Assembly (NCBI GenBank): GCA_029254025.1
Contig: JAQWYK010000047.1
Location: forward strand, 1 to 64,000
Origin: Crocinitomicaceae bacterium
GTDB taxonomy: Bacteria > Bacteroidota > Bacteroidia > Flavobacteriales_D > Crocinitomicaceae
Length of the DNA stretch: 64,000 bases
Direction of reading: 5' to 3'
Shown here: positions 1-7,760 of the stretch, piece after piece
How positions within the stretch are numbered: the first letter of the stretch is position 1
Layout: each line of letters starts with the position of its first letter
The notes under the pieces: generated by a model
The model's database searches: none
What the model was told of the DNA's origin: nothing
The model's input: only the letters and a program-made list of their open reading frames with translations
Position numbers and translations under genes: made by a program

Positions 1-150
1 TTTGTTGTTGAAGAACTGCCGGATTCAGAATTTGTGCAGCCTGAATTAAGAAATATAATCATATATATTCCGAATAATGAGATAAATGATTTCATACTGT
101 TTTATTTTATTGTTTACAAGTTATCTACTACAGCCATAAACCTTCTTTAA
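1..150 (+). CDS. Possible 3' end of an unrecognised gene (partial)
   Basis: An open frame enters from the left edge and ends at a TAA at 148-150, giving 49 residues. The first 16 codons have an ordinary charged composition; the rest is AT-rich and codes for a hydrophobic tail. I recognise no family. It points towards the convergent recombinase gene, whose stop is about 65 bp away, with no clear terminator between them. It could be the tail of a real gene or chance. Confidence 0.25.
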   Translation, partial: FVVEELPDSEFVQPELRNIIIYIPNNEINDFILFYFIVYKLSTTAINLL

Positions 151-215
151 CCCGTGCACATGACACCAGACTATAGGATGTTTTTGCGGTATTACTCTCA
201 AAGCTAATTAATATT

Positions 216-1331
216 TCACAAATCATCAAAAGGGCTACGAATATTTTGTAAATTATTGGTGCTTACGTGAGTATAGATTTCAGTCGTTTTGCTGCTTTTG
301 TGACCTAGAATAACTTGAATGTACCGCAAGTCCGTCCCGTTCTCTAATAGATGTGTTGCAAAGCTGTGTCTGAGCCAATGTAAAGTAACGGGTTTAGTAA
401 TTCTAGCTTTAACCAAGGATTGTTTTAAAACATTTTCAAGACTTTTAGCACTGTAAGGATTTCCGGTCACTTGCCCTTCAAATAACCACTCCTTTGGTCG
501 ATAGGCCTTGTAGTATTCTCGCAATAAGTCAATAATCTTATTACTTAAAGGCGCCATGCGGTCCTTGTTGCCCTTACTTTGTTTGATAATGAGTAGCTTG
601 CGTTTCGAATCAACATGACCAGGTTTTAGGTTGAGTAGCTCACTCCTGCGCAAACCACACGCATAAATTAAGCTGAGCATGGCACGATGTTTTATATTTC
701 TTGGCGCTTCCAAAATCAGTTTTACTTCCTCTTTAGAAATCACATGGGGTAATTTCTGTTCGCGGCGCGGTCGATGAATAGACTCCAAATCAATTCGCTT
801 ATTCGCAACAATCAAAAAGAACTTTTTTATGGAGTTGACCATCTGATTTTGAAAAGACGAGGATAGTCGTTTCGCTAAGATATAATCATTATTAAACGCT
901 ATCACATCTTGATTTGTAATGGCTGTCAACGGTTTATCCTTGTAATAGGCCAAGAAAATCTGTATGGCTGCAATGTAGCTCTTAATCGTGCTCTCCGCAA
1001 AGCGTTTCGATCGCAAAAAGCGCTCGTATTCCAACAGTTTTTGCTGATGTTCGGGAGTTAATTGTTGTTTCGCTGATGGCGGCTTCATGGGTTTTTCCTT
1101 TTCTGGTTTAGCAAAGACTTGCGTGGTGTCTAACTGAGCGATTCCTTTAAAATGATGAAAGAGCGCTCGCAGGTTTTCCCGGTTGTTCGGTAGCGAAAAG
1201 CCAGAATGTGTTTGAGTATAGCTACAACCAATTGCTTTACAACGATTCGCCAACTCATTATCCTTGTCGAATGTGAGTAGAAATACGCGTTCGTTGCGAT
1301 GCACGATGGCAGTAATAGTGATTGTTTTCAT
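216..1331 (-). CDS. Tyrosine-type site-specific recombinase/integrase
   Basis: A 371-residue XerC/D-like tyrosine recombinase that would cut and rejoin DNA at specific sites. Residues 1-75 form a small N-terminal module seen in many Bacteroidota integrases. A SAM-like core-binding domain follows at about 90-180, and the catalytic domain at about 190-365. The catalytic set is visible: Arg in CGLRRSEL, Lys in KGNKDR, the HWLRHSFATHLL box, the GHKSS box, and the nucleophile Tyr in TEIYTHVS. Length and motifs are complete, so it is probably active. It stands alone: no excisionase, transposition gene or recognisable attachment repeat lies beside it, and the next gene is divergent. The promoter must lie in the 106-bp gap shared with the VOC gene. 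It could belong to an element left of the window or be a solitary recombinase; its target is unknown. Confidence 0.93.
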   Translation of the reverse strand: MKTITITAIVHRNERVFLLTFDKDNELANRCKAIGCSYTQTHSGFSLPNNRENLRALFHHFKGIAQLDTTQVFAKPEKEKPMKPPSAKQQLTPEHQQKLLEYERFLRSKRFAESTIKSYIAAIQIFLAYYKDKPLTAITNQDVIAFNNDYILAKRLSSSFQNQMVNSIKKFFLIVANKRIDLESIHRPRREQKLPHVISKEEVKLILEAPRNIKHRAMLSLIYACGLRRSELLNLKPGHVDSKRKLLIIKQSKGNKDRMAPLSNKIIDLLREYYKAYRPKEWLFEGQVTGNPYSAKSLENVLKQSLVKARITKPVTLHWLRHSFATHLLENGTDLRYIQVILGHKSSKTTEIYTHVSTNNLQNIRSPFDDL

Positions 1332-1441
1332 GGTGGTGGATGAGGTAATTTTTACTTAAGTTAATCAATAACGACAGAAATTTGCAAGAAAAATCCGAAC
1401 ATTCTATAAAATAGTTCGACACATCGCTGCCAATAAAATGC

Positions 1442-1449
1442 TATTTTTG
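1442..1449 (+). promoter_or_regulatory. -7 promoter box (TATTTTTG) of the VOC gene
   Basis: TATTTTTG matches the Bacteroidota -7 consensus TAnnTTTG. It overlaps an upstream in-frame ATG at 1438, so transcription would begin near 1455 and that ATG would not be in the mRNA. This moves the start codon to 1468. No clear TTG is seen at the -33 position. Confidence 0.55.
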
Positions 1450-1467
1450 CGCATCAAAGAACATACA

Positions 1468-2532
1468 ATGGAAAAAATCATCTGTGGAATTCAACAAATG
1501 GGTATTGGAGTTCCAAATGTAGAAGAAGCGTGGTCGTGGTACCGCAAGTTTTTTGGGGTGGATGTCAAGATTTTTGAAGAAGCAGCCGAAGCACCGTTAA
1601 TGACGATGTATACGGGTGATAAAGTTCAGTCGCGCACTGCTACATTAGCACTTTCCATGGAAGGTGGTGGTGGTTTTGAAATCTGGCAGTTTACCAGCAG
1701 AAATACCGAGAAGCCAACATTCGATGTGCAGTTAGGTGATTTCGGATTGTATGTGTGTCGCATCAAATCTAAAGATGTGAAGGCTTCGTTTGAGTATATG
1801 AAGTCGAACGGGGCAAATGTGTTGTGCGATTTGAAAACAACCCCGCGCGGGGAACCGCATTTCTTCGTACAAGATCCCAATGGTAATATTTTTAACGTGG
1901 TGTTGGAAAAAGAAACCTTCCAACATACGAAGTTCTCAGGGAAAACAGGTGGTGTTGCAGGTGCGATGATCGGGGTAAGCAATATTGAAGCTTCCATGAA
2001 GTTGTACGCCGATGTATTGGGTTATTCCACCGTGGAATATGACGAAACAGGGACTTTTGATTGTTTTTCAGAACTACCAGCAGGAAATAAAAAAGTGCGC
2101 CGTGTCTTATTGAGTCATCCGCAATTGCGGAAAGGACCATTCGCTCCATTATTGGGGCCAACAAAAATAGAATTGATTCAGTCGCTTGAACGAACCGATT
2201 GCCGTAAAATATTTGAGAACCGCTACTGGGGAGATTGGGGATACATTCACTTGTGTTTCGACATCCAAGGAATGGATGCATTGAAAAAAGAATGCGCCGA
2301 AAAGGGATTCCCATTTACCATTGATAGCGGGGATACATTTGACATGGGGGAAGCTGGCGGACGTTTTTCATACATCGAAGATCCAGACGGTACATGGATT
2401 GAATTTGTGGAAACACACAAAGTTCCCGTGATGAAAAAGTTAGGGTGGTACATCAATTTAAAAAATAGAAAACCGGACAAGTCTTTGCCAAGGTGGATGC
2501 TGAAAGCGATGGGGATGAATAGGGTTAAATAG
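1468..2532 (+). CDS. VOC (glyoxalase/dioxygenase) superfamily protein, two domains
   Basis: A 354-residue protein made of two vicinal-oxygen-chelate modules, at about 5-145 and 160-325. Each begins with a beta strand and a short helix of the type IGVxNxEAxxxxY and ends in a strand with a DPDG/DPNG turn followed by an aromatic residue and an acidic metal-ligand candidate (NVVLE, WIEFVE). The two-module design recalls extradiol dioxygenases and 4-hydroxyphenylpyruvate dioxygenase, but it lacks the longer C-terminal part of the latter, so no substrate is assigned. The longer frame from 1438 is rejected because a -7 box covers it. It is divergent from the recombinase and probably monocistronic. 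Confidence 0.8.
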   Translation: MEKIICGIQQMGIGVPNVEEAWSWYRKFFGVDVKIFEEAAEAPLMTMYTGDKVQSRTATLALSMEGGGGFEIWQFTSRNTEKPTFDVQLGDFGLYVCRIKSKDVKASFEYMKSNGANVLCDLKTTPRGEPHFFVQDPNGNIFNVVLEKETFQHTKFSGKTGGVAGAMIGVSNIEASMKLYADVLGYSTVEYDETGTFDCFSELPAGNKKVRRVLLSHPQLRKGPFAPLLGPTKIELIQSLERTDCRKIFENRYWGDWGYIHLCFDIQGMDALKKECAEKGFPFTIDSGDTFDMGEAGGRFSYIEDPDGTWIEFVETHKVPVMKKLGWYINLKNRKPDKSLPRWMLKAMGMNRVK

Positions 2533-2557
2533 TTAAAAATGGTTCCAGGTTCGTACT

Positions 2558-2588
2558 AACCTGTAACTTGCAACCTGCAACCTGCAAC
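2558..2588. repeat. Heptamer tandem repeat (AACCTGC)
   Basis: About 4.4 copies of a 7-bp unit read AACCTGT, AACTTGC, AACCTGC, AACCTGC, AAC. The array lies between the VOC gene and the next lipoprotein. An AGGTT/AACCT pair (2547-2551 and 2558-2562) can form a small hairpin into its first copy. It is not in a coding frame. Confidence 0.75.
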
Positions 2589-2645
2589 AAATACAAACAT
2601 CACCTCCGAAACGTACAAGTGGTTTAATTCATTGACTAAACGGTA

Positions 2646-2675
2646 TTGTTTTCCTTGATTAATTGTTTAAATTTG
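2646..2675 (+). promoter_or_regulatory. Promoter of the lipoprotein gene (TTG-N19-TAAATTTG)
   Basis: TTG at 2646-2648, a 19-bp spacer and TAAATTTG at 2668-2675 match the Bacteroidota -33/-7 consensus exactly. The predicted transcript starts near 2681, just before the ATG at 2693. This excludes the upstream in-frame start at 2663. Confidence 0.75.
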
Positions 2676-2692
2676 CGCACACAAGTTTGTCT

Positions 2693-3748
2693 ATGAAATA
2701 CCTTATTCTATCAATTTTAATACTTTCAGTCGTTGGCTGTAAAACCGATTTTAGCGTCAATGGTGAATACGAAGAGCGTGCAGTAGTGCACTTCCTGCTG
2801 GATCAAGGCCAAGAATTCCACTTCTTAAAATTGAATAAGACGTTCCTAGGAGACGGGAATGCCAATGATTTTGCGATGATTGCTGATTCTAGCGATTTCA
2901 ACAATGTCGTGGCTGTAGTCGAAGAGTTTAAAAATGGCTCGGTGCAGCGCTCATGGACATTGCAAGATACGCTCATTGAGAATAAAGAGCCTGGTGCATT
3001 CTATTATCCAACACAGAAATTGTACTTTTTTAAAGCCAATGATTTGGATGAAGATGCTATTTATCGGTTGAATATTGATATTGAAAATGGTAAACACATC
3101 ATTACTGGTCAAACAGAGTTGGTGAAAGGAGTAACTGTGAATACCCCAACCTCGGTAACTCAAATCGGTTTCGCTGAAGCCAATGTTCCATTGAATGGGT
3201 ATCGTACACAGCAGATTCGTTTTACTCCGGGAACAGGGGCTATTTTTAATGTTCAAATGGATTTTAACTATGCTGAAGAAACAGCAGCTGGAACAGAGTT
3301 AAAAACGATTAATTGGAACTTGGGAGATCTTCCTGCTGAGGACATAACCACAGGAACTGGAAATGTCTCTGCGCAAGGTGAATTTTTCTATCAATTGGTA
3401 CGTGACAATGTACCTGTGGCAGATGCGAGCATCATACGCCGATATGTCAACAGTTTTGAAATCCGCGTTACGGCCGGTTCAGATGATTTGTATACGTACA
3501 TGTTAGTGAATCAACCAACTTCTTCTATTGCGCAAAATAAACCGCAATATTCGAATATCGAAGGTGCACTCGGTATTTTTTCTTCTCGTGTTACCGTAAC
3601 GCTGTTCAGAGAAGATTTCGAGCCTCCCAATAAACGCGCGCTAAGCACGAATTCAACACGTGAATTATGTGAAGGACAATACACGTTCGATAGAGGTTTC
3701 TGTAGCCCAATTCCTAACGATAATCCGTACTCGTTCTTCTGCCCATGA
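2693..3748 (+). CDS. Exported lipoprotein, DUF4249-like
   Basis: A 351-residue lipoprotein. A short signal peptide of residues 1-16 ends in a lipobox (SVVGC) with Cys at about 17, followed by a beta-rich extracellular body. The opening of the mature part, with a conserved run around VVHFLLDQGQ and KLNKTFLGDG, looks like a widespread Bacteroidota lipoprotein group close to DUF4249. I assign this by overall appearance, not by a decisive motif. The chosen start fits both the signal peptide and the promoter. It is probably monocistronic. Function unknown; it should sit on the outer membrane or in the periplasm. Confidence 0.7.
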   Translation: MKYLILSILILSVVGCKTDFSVNGEYEERAVVHFLLDQGQEFHFLKLNKTFLGDGNANDFAMIADSSDFNNVVAVVEEFKNGSVQRSWTLQDTLIENKEPGAFYYPTQKLYFFKANDLDEDAIYRLNIDIENGKHIITGQTELVKGVTVNTPTSVTQIGFAEANVPLNGYRTQQIRFTPGTGAIFNVQMDFNYAEETAAGTELKTINWNLGDLPAEDITTGTGNVSAQGEFFYQLVRDNVPVADASIIRRYVNSFEIRVTAGSDDLYTYMLVNQPTSSIAQNKPQYSNIEGALGIFSSRVTVTLFREDFEPPNKRALSTNSTRELCEGQYTFDRGFCSPIPNDNPYSFFCP

Positions 3749-3758
3749 TTCTTGGGGG

Positions 3759-3806
3759 AACTCTAAACTCTAAACTCTAAACTTTTTCCCGGAGCAAGCC
3801 GAAGGG
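3759..3806. repeat. Composite intergenic repeat, copy 1: AACTCTA heptamers plus REP-like palindrome
   Basis: Three copies of AACTCTA (3759-3779) run into AACTTTTT and then CCCGGAGCAAGCCGAAGGG (3788-3806). The same arrangement recurs at 6340-6380, with 15 of 19 bases identical in the palindrome-like part. It sits between the lipoprotein gene and priA, just upstream of the priA -7 box. Confidence 0.75.
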
Positions 3807-3816
3807 TTAATTTGTT

Positions 3817-3824
3817 TACCTTTG
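3817..3824 (+). promoter_or_regulatory. -7 promoter box (TACCTTTG) of priA
   Basis: TACCTTTG matches TAnnTTTG and ends four bases before the GTG start codon at 3829. The transcript would therefore begin at or next to the start codon. There is no good TTG 17-23 bp upstream. Confidence 0.5.
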
Positions 3825-3828
3825 AGAC

Positions 3829-6312
3829 GTGGAGGATAGAAAAACATATTTCGTGGATGTCGTGTTGCCTTTAGCGGTGCACAACACCTTTACCTATCGC
3901 GTCCCCTATGAATTAAATGATACGTTAAAAAAAGGCGTTCGCGTAGTTGTTCCCTTTGGCCGTGCTAAATTGCAAACGGGGATTGTGATCCGCATTCATG
4001 AAGAAATCCCTACGGCATATCAAGCTAAATATGTTGAATCGGTGCTCGACGATGAGCCAATTATAACAGGGAGTCAATATCAATTGTGGCAGTGGATTTC
4101 CCAATATTACATGGCCCCCATTGGCGATGTAATGAACGCAGCGCTACCCTCCAATTTTAAACTAGGGAGTGAAACTAAAATTGTTTTACACCCGGAGGCA
4201 GAAGTGAATTCAGAATTGTTGTCCGACCGTGAATACCAAGTGTTCGATGCGCTAGATATTCAAGGTGAGTTGACATTGAAAGACATCAGCGATATTCTTC
4301 AAATTCAAACCATTCAACCGGTCATTAAAGCGTTGATCGATAAGCGTGTTGTGATTACTACGGAAGAATTGAATGTGAAGTACACGCCAAAAACACAAGC
4401 ATTTGTTACGTTGACAGAAGATTTTCAAGATCAAGATAACTTGGAGGTCTTACTGAACGATTATTCTTCTTCGAAACGCAAAGCGAAGCAAGTTGATGCG
4501 GTTCTTACGTTCCTTAAATTAGGTGGATTCAAACAAAATGTGTCGGTACCGATTGCGAAAAAAGTGCTGGAAGAACATGACGTGTCGGCTTCCTCATTGC
4601 AAACGTTAGAGAAAGACGGAGTCTTCGAAATACAGCGAATGGAAGTTTCCCGTATTTCTGGATTCGACAAAATTGTCGTTGAACGCAAGGCACTTTCCGA
4701 AGCCCAACAAACTGCCCTGGATGAGGTGAAGGCGTCATTCGAAGAAAAAGATGTTGCTTTGCTTCACGGAGTGACGGGTTCTGGGAAAACGGAGATTTAT
4801 GTCGAGTTGATTCAAGAGCAAATTGACGCTGGAAAACAGGTGCTGTTTCTCATTCCAGAAATCGCACTTACCACACAGTTAATAGATCGTTTATCGAATT
4901 ATTTTGGAGATCGGATTGGGGTCTATCATTCGCGCTTCAACCAAAATGAACGGATTGAGATTTGGAACTCGATGCTCAAAGGTGATATGAGTCGCTTTAG
5001 TATTATTGTTGGGGCTCGAAGTGCCGTATTTTTGCCGTTTAAAAACCTAGGATTGGTAATCGTAGATGAAGAGCATGAATCTTCCTTTAAGCAATATGAT
5101 CCGAGTCCGCGGTATAATGGTCGTGATGTCGCGATTGTGTTGAGCAGTCTCCACAAGGCAAAAGTGTTGTTGGGATCAGCAACGCCATCCTTCGAAAGCT
5201 ATTACAACGCTACTGAGGGAAAGTATGGATTGATTGAATTGCACAAACGTTTTGGGGATGTCTTGATGCCGGAGATTATGACGGCCAATCTCAAAAGAGA
5301 GAAACGGGATAAAACCATGCGTGCCGAGTTTAGTTCCTTTTTGATGGAACACATCGAAACAGCCTTGCAAAATAAAGAACAGGTAATCTTATTTCAAAAC
5401 AGAAGAGGGTACAACCCTGTTTGGGCTTGCGAAGTATGCGGATGGACACCAGAATGTAAAAACTGTGATGTCTCCTTGACTTACCACAAACATAAAAATG
5501 TACTGTCGTGTCACTACTGCGGATATTATACGCCTCCCGTTGGAGCTTGTCCAAGTTGTGGAAGTAATCGCCTAAAGATGATTGGCTTCGGAACAGAAAA
5601 GATAGAGGATGAGTTGTCCATTTTACTTCCCAAAGCCAAAGTACAGCGCCTCGATTTAGATACGACGCGTCAGAAGAACAGTTACCAGCGTATATTGACC
5701 GAATTTGATAATCGCGAGATCGATATTTTAGTGGGAACACAAATGGTGACGAAAGGCTTAGATTTCGATAATGTTTCATTGGTAGGAATTTTAGACGCGG
5801 ACGCCATGTTACGTCGTCCTGATTTTCGTGCGTTTGAACGAAGTTATCAATTGATGTCGCAAGTGGCGGGACGAGCAGGTAGAAAATCCAAACGAGGGAC
5901 AGTGATTGTGCAAACCATGGATCCAGATAATTGGGTGATTCGGCATGTCATGGACCACGATTTTATAGGGTTTTATAAGAACGAGATTATTGAGCGAAAG
6001 AATTATGCGTATCCGCCGTTCTTCAAAATTATTCAATTTACAATCAAACACCGAAAAGCAGAGGATTTATCCGCCATTTCAGCGGAGTTTGCAGATGAAT
6101 TACGCAAGTTGTTCGGTGACCGGGTACTCGGTCCTGAATTCCCGCCCGTTCAGCGTATACATAACTACTATTTGAAAGTGGTGCGCCTCAAATTGGAGCG
6201 AAATGCCAATCAAGTAAAAGTGAAAAACCGAGTGCAAGAACTGATCAACACATTTTTTGCCACCCCCCGTAATAAGTCCTGCCGTATTCAAATTGACGTT
6301 GACCCTATGTGA
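3829..6312 (+). CDS. priA: Primosomal protein N' (replication restart helicase PriA)
   Basis: An 827-residue superfamily 2 helicase that reloads the replisome at stalled forks. Domains in order: N-terminal 3'-DNA-binding domain (about 5-100, with the FTYRVP strand), winged helix, helicase domain with Walker A GVTGSGKTEIY (about 315-325) and DEEH box (about 415), an eight-cysteine zinc region (about 535-585, CEVCGW, CKNC, CHYC, CPSC), and a second RecA fold with QVAGRAGR. All motifs are intact and the length is usual for the family. The start is a GTG; no better start lies downstream before the conserved N-terminal strand. A TAnnTTTG box ends four bases before the GTG, so the mRNA may be leaderless. 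recG lies two genes downstream. Confidence 0.96.
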   Translation: MEDRKTYFVDVVLPLAVHNTFTYRVPYELNDTLKKGVRVVVPFGRAKLQTGIVIRIHEEIPTAYQAKYVESVLDDEPIITGSQYQLWQWISQYYMAPIGDVMNAALPSNFKLGSETKIVLHPEAEVNSELLSDREYQVFDALDIQGELTLKDISDILQIQTIQPVIKALIDKRVVITTEELNVKYTPKTQAFVTLTEDFQDQDNLEVLLNDYSSSKRKAKQVDAVLTFLKLGGFKQNVSVPIAKKVLEEHDVSASSLQTLEKDGVFEIQRMEVSRISGFDKIVVERKALSEAQQTALDEVKASFEEKDVALLHGVTGSGKTEIYVELIQEQIDAGKQVLFLIPEIALTTQLIDRLSNYFGDRIGVYHSRFNQNERIEIWNSMLKGDMSRFSIIVGARSAVFLPFKNLGLVIVDEEHESSFKQYDPSPRYNGRDVAIVLSSLHKAKVLLGSATPSFESYYNATEGKYGLIELHKRFGDVLMPEIMTANLKREKRDKTMRAEFSSFLMEHIETALQNKEQVILFQNRRGYNPVWACEVCGWTPECKNCDVSLTYHKHKNVLSCHYCGYYTPPVGACPSCGSNRLKMIGFGTEKIEDELSILLPKAKVQRLDLDTTRQKNSYQRILTEFDNREIDILVGTQMVTKGLDFDNVSLVGILDADAMLRRPDFRAFERSYQLMSQVAGRAGRKSKRGTVIVQTMDPDNWVIRHVMDHDFIGFYKNEIIERKNYAYPPFFKIIQFTIKHRKAEDLSAISAEFADELRKLFGDRVLGPEFPPVQRIHNYYLKVVRLKLERNANQVKVKNRVQELINTFFATPRNKSCRIQIDVDPM

Positions 6313-6339
6313 TAAATCTTGAAACCTTTTTTTTTCAAA

Positions 6340-6380
6340 AACTCTAAATTCTAAACTTTTACCCTGAGCTTGTCGAAGGG
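6340..6380. repeat. Composite intergenic repeat, copy 2: AACTCTA heptamers plus REP-like palindrome
   Basis: AACTCTA, AATTCTA and AACTTTTA (6340-6361) lead into CCCTGAGCTTGTCGAAGGG (6362-6380); another AACTCTA follows at 6384. The 19-mer is the kind of intergenic palindrome seen in many bacterial genomes. The order and spacing match copy 1 upstream of priA. Confidence 0.75.
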
Positions 6381-6431
6381 CACAACTCTAATCCCTCTCC
6401 CTGAAATGCAGAAAAGTCGTAAATTAGCAGT

Positions 6432-7739
6432 ATGAAATTAACCTTAGCGATATTTATTGTTTTTGTAGGGATAACTCATATTACTGCCCAGACAGGATGG
6501 ACTTGGACACGTTTAGCCGACTTACCGTTACCTACAGCTAACAATGCGCTGACGGAAGCTACGGTTTCTGGAGAAAAATACGTGTACAGTTTTGGAGGGA
6601 TTACCACGGGATTAACTCAAGATAGTATCCATCAGCGGGTATTTAAATACCACGTAAGTTCGGATGAATGGACAGAGGAGCAAACAATGCCTGATACACT
6701 TGGGAAAATTGCCGCCGCTGCAAGTTTTGTAAAGAATAGAATATACATTATGGGCGGGTATCACGTCGATGAAAACGGAAATGAATATTCATCAAATAAG
6801 GTGCACGTATACAATCCTTTTCTAGATACTTTTGAAGTGGATGCTGCGAACATTCCTGTTTCTATCGATGACCATGTTCAGGCAGTTTGGCGTGATTCAC
6901 TCATTTTTGTCGTTACTGGATGGAGTAATACAACCAATGTTCCAGACGTTCAGATTTATAATCCAGCGTTTAATTCATGGACGGTGGCAACCGAGTTGCC
7001 GAATACGAATTTTTTTAAAGCGTTTGGGGCGGCCGGATACATTCTAGGAGATACCATTTTCTACTACGGAGGCGTATCGGGAAGCTTTAGTTTTACAGCG
7101 CGTAATTACCTGCGTAAAGGGTTGATTAATCCAGAAGACCCAACAGATATTTCTTGGTCTTATGTAGGAGAAGCACCTGGTTCACCTGCCTACCGCGTAG
7201 CGTGTTCGGGGCATAATAATACCGTCTTTTTTGTAGGTGGAGGTGAAGTAGCTTATAATTATGATGCCATCGCCTATGATGGAACAGGATTGGTAGAGCC
7301 AGCGCCACGGATTCTACATTTTAATAGTAATTCGGGAACCTATGTTGAGAATGTTGACATTCCTTTTGCGACCATGGATCACCGTGGATTGGCTAAATTA
7401 GGTGGGGGCAATTGGATACTTGCCGGAGGAATCGATTCGGCACAAGTGGTTTCTAATCGTAGCTTTCTACTGAATAACCCAGCGCTATCCGATATTGATA
7501 AAGGAACTGTTCCACCGTTTTTTGAAGTCATCAATGAAAACGGTCAATTCAAAATAGTTACTGAGAACATTGGAACCATCACTGTATTTAACAGTCTCGG
7601 ACAGCGTTTGCTGAGAACACGAAAATTACTCTCCGATTTATATATTGATAAAAGTGATTTACATGCTCACTTTTTGTTGTTTGTCTATGATGATGGATCA
7701 AATGTTCCCGTGTCAAAAAAAATAATTCTAGTAGACTAA
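6432..7739 (+). CDS. Exported Kelch-repeat protein, possible T9SS substrate
   Basis: A 435-residue protein with a signal peptide (residues 1-19, ending TAQ). Kelch-type repeats fill about 25-345: strands end in YSFGGI, IYIMGGYH, FYYGG, FFVGGGE and WILAGGI, each with a preceding V/I-x-x-Y/F blade pattern. This gives roughly a six-bladed propeller. The last 75 residues look like a worn T9SS type A sorting domain: a strand around TITVFNSLGQRLL and a final KKIILVD, but without the usual YPNP opening. It may therefore be exported to the surface through T9SS. It ends 21 bp before recG. Ligand unknown. Confidence 0.78.
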   Translation: MKLTLAIFIVFVGITHITAQTGWTWTRLADLPLPTANNALTEATVSGEKYVYSFGGITTGLTQDSIHQRVFKYHVSSDEWTEEQTMPDTLGKIAAAASFVKNRIYIMGGYHVDENGNEYSSNKVHVYNPFLDTFEVDAANIPVSIDDHVQAVWRDSLIFVVTGWSNTTNVPDVQIYNPAFNSWTVATELPNTNFFKAFGAAGYILGDTIFYYGGVSGSFSFTARNYLRKGLINPEDPTDISWSYVGEAPGSPAYRVACSGHNNTVFFVGGGEVAYNYDAIAYDGTGLVEPAPRILHFNSNSGTYVENVDIPFATMDHRGLAKLGGGNWILAGGIDSAQVVSNRSFLLNNPALSDIDKGTVPPFFEVINENGQFKIVTENIGTITVFNSLGQRLLRTRKLLSDLYIDKSDLHAHFLLFVYDDGSNVPVSKKIILVD

Positions 7740-7760
7740 TTTGTCGCATTGATAAGGCCC

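Noticed and set aside
1-1437. Integron (integrase with attI/attC cassettes)
   Set aside because: No attC-like structured repeats or cassette-sized genes were found, and the VOC gene next door is not cassette-like.
1892-2314. 140-residue frame antisense to the VOC gene
   Set aside because: Shadow of a gene with clear domain structure on the plus strand; no promoter or family.
5330-5779. 149-residue open frame antisense to priA
   Set aside because: It lies wholly inside the conserved helicase and zinc region of priA; the product has no recognisable features. The same holds for 8170-8718 (antisense to recG) and 45401-45793 (antisense to the RND gene).
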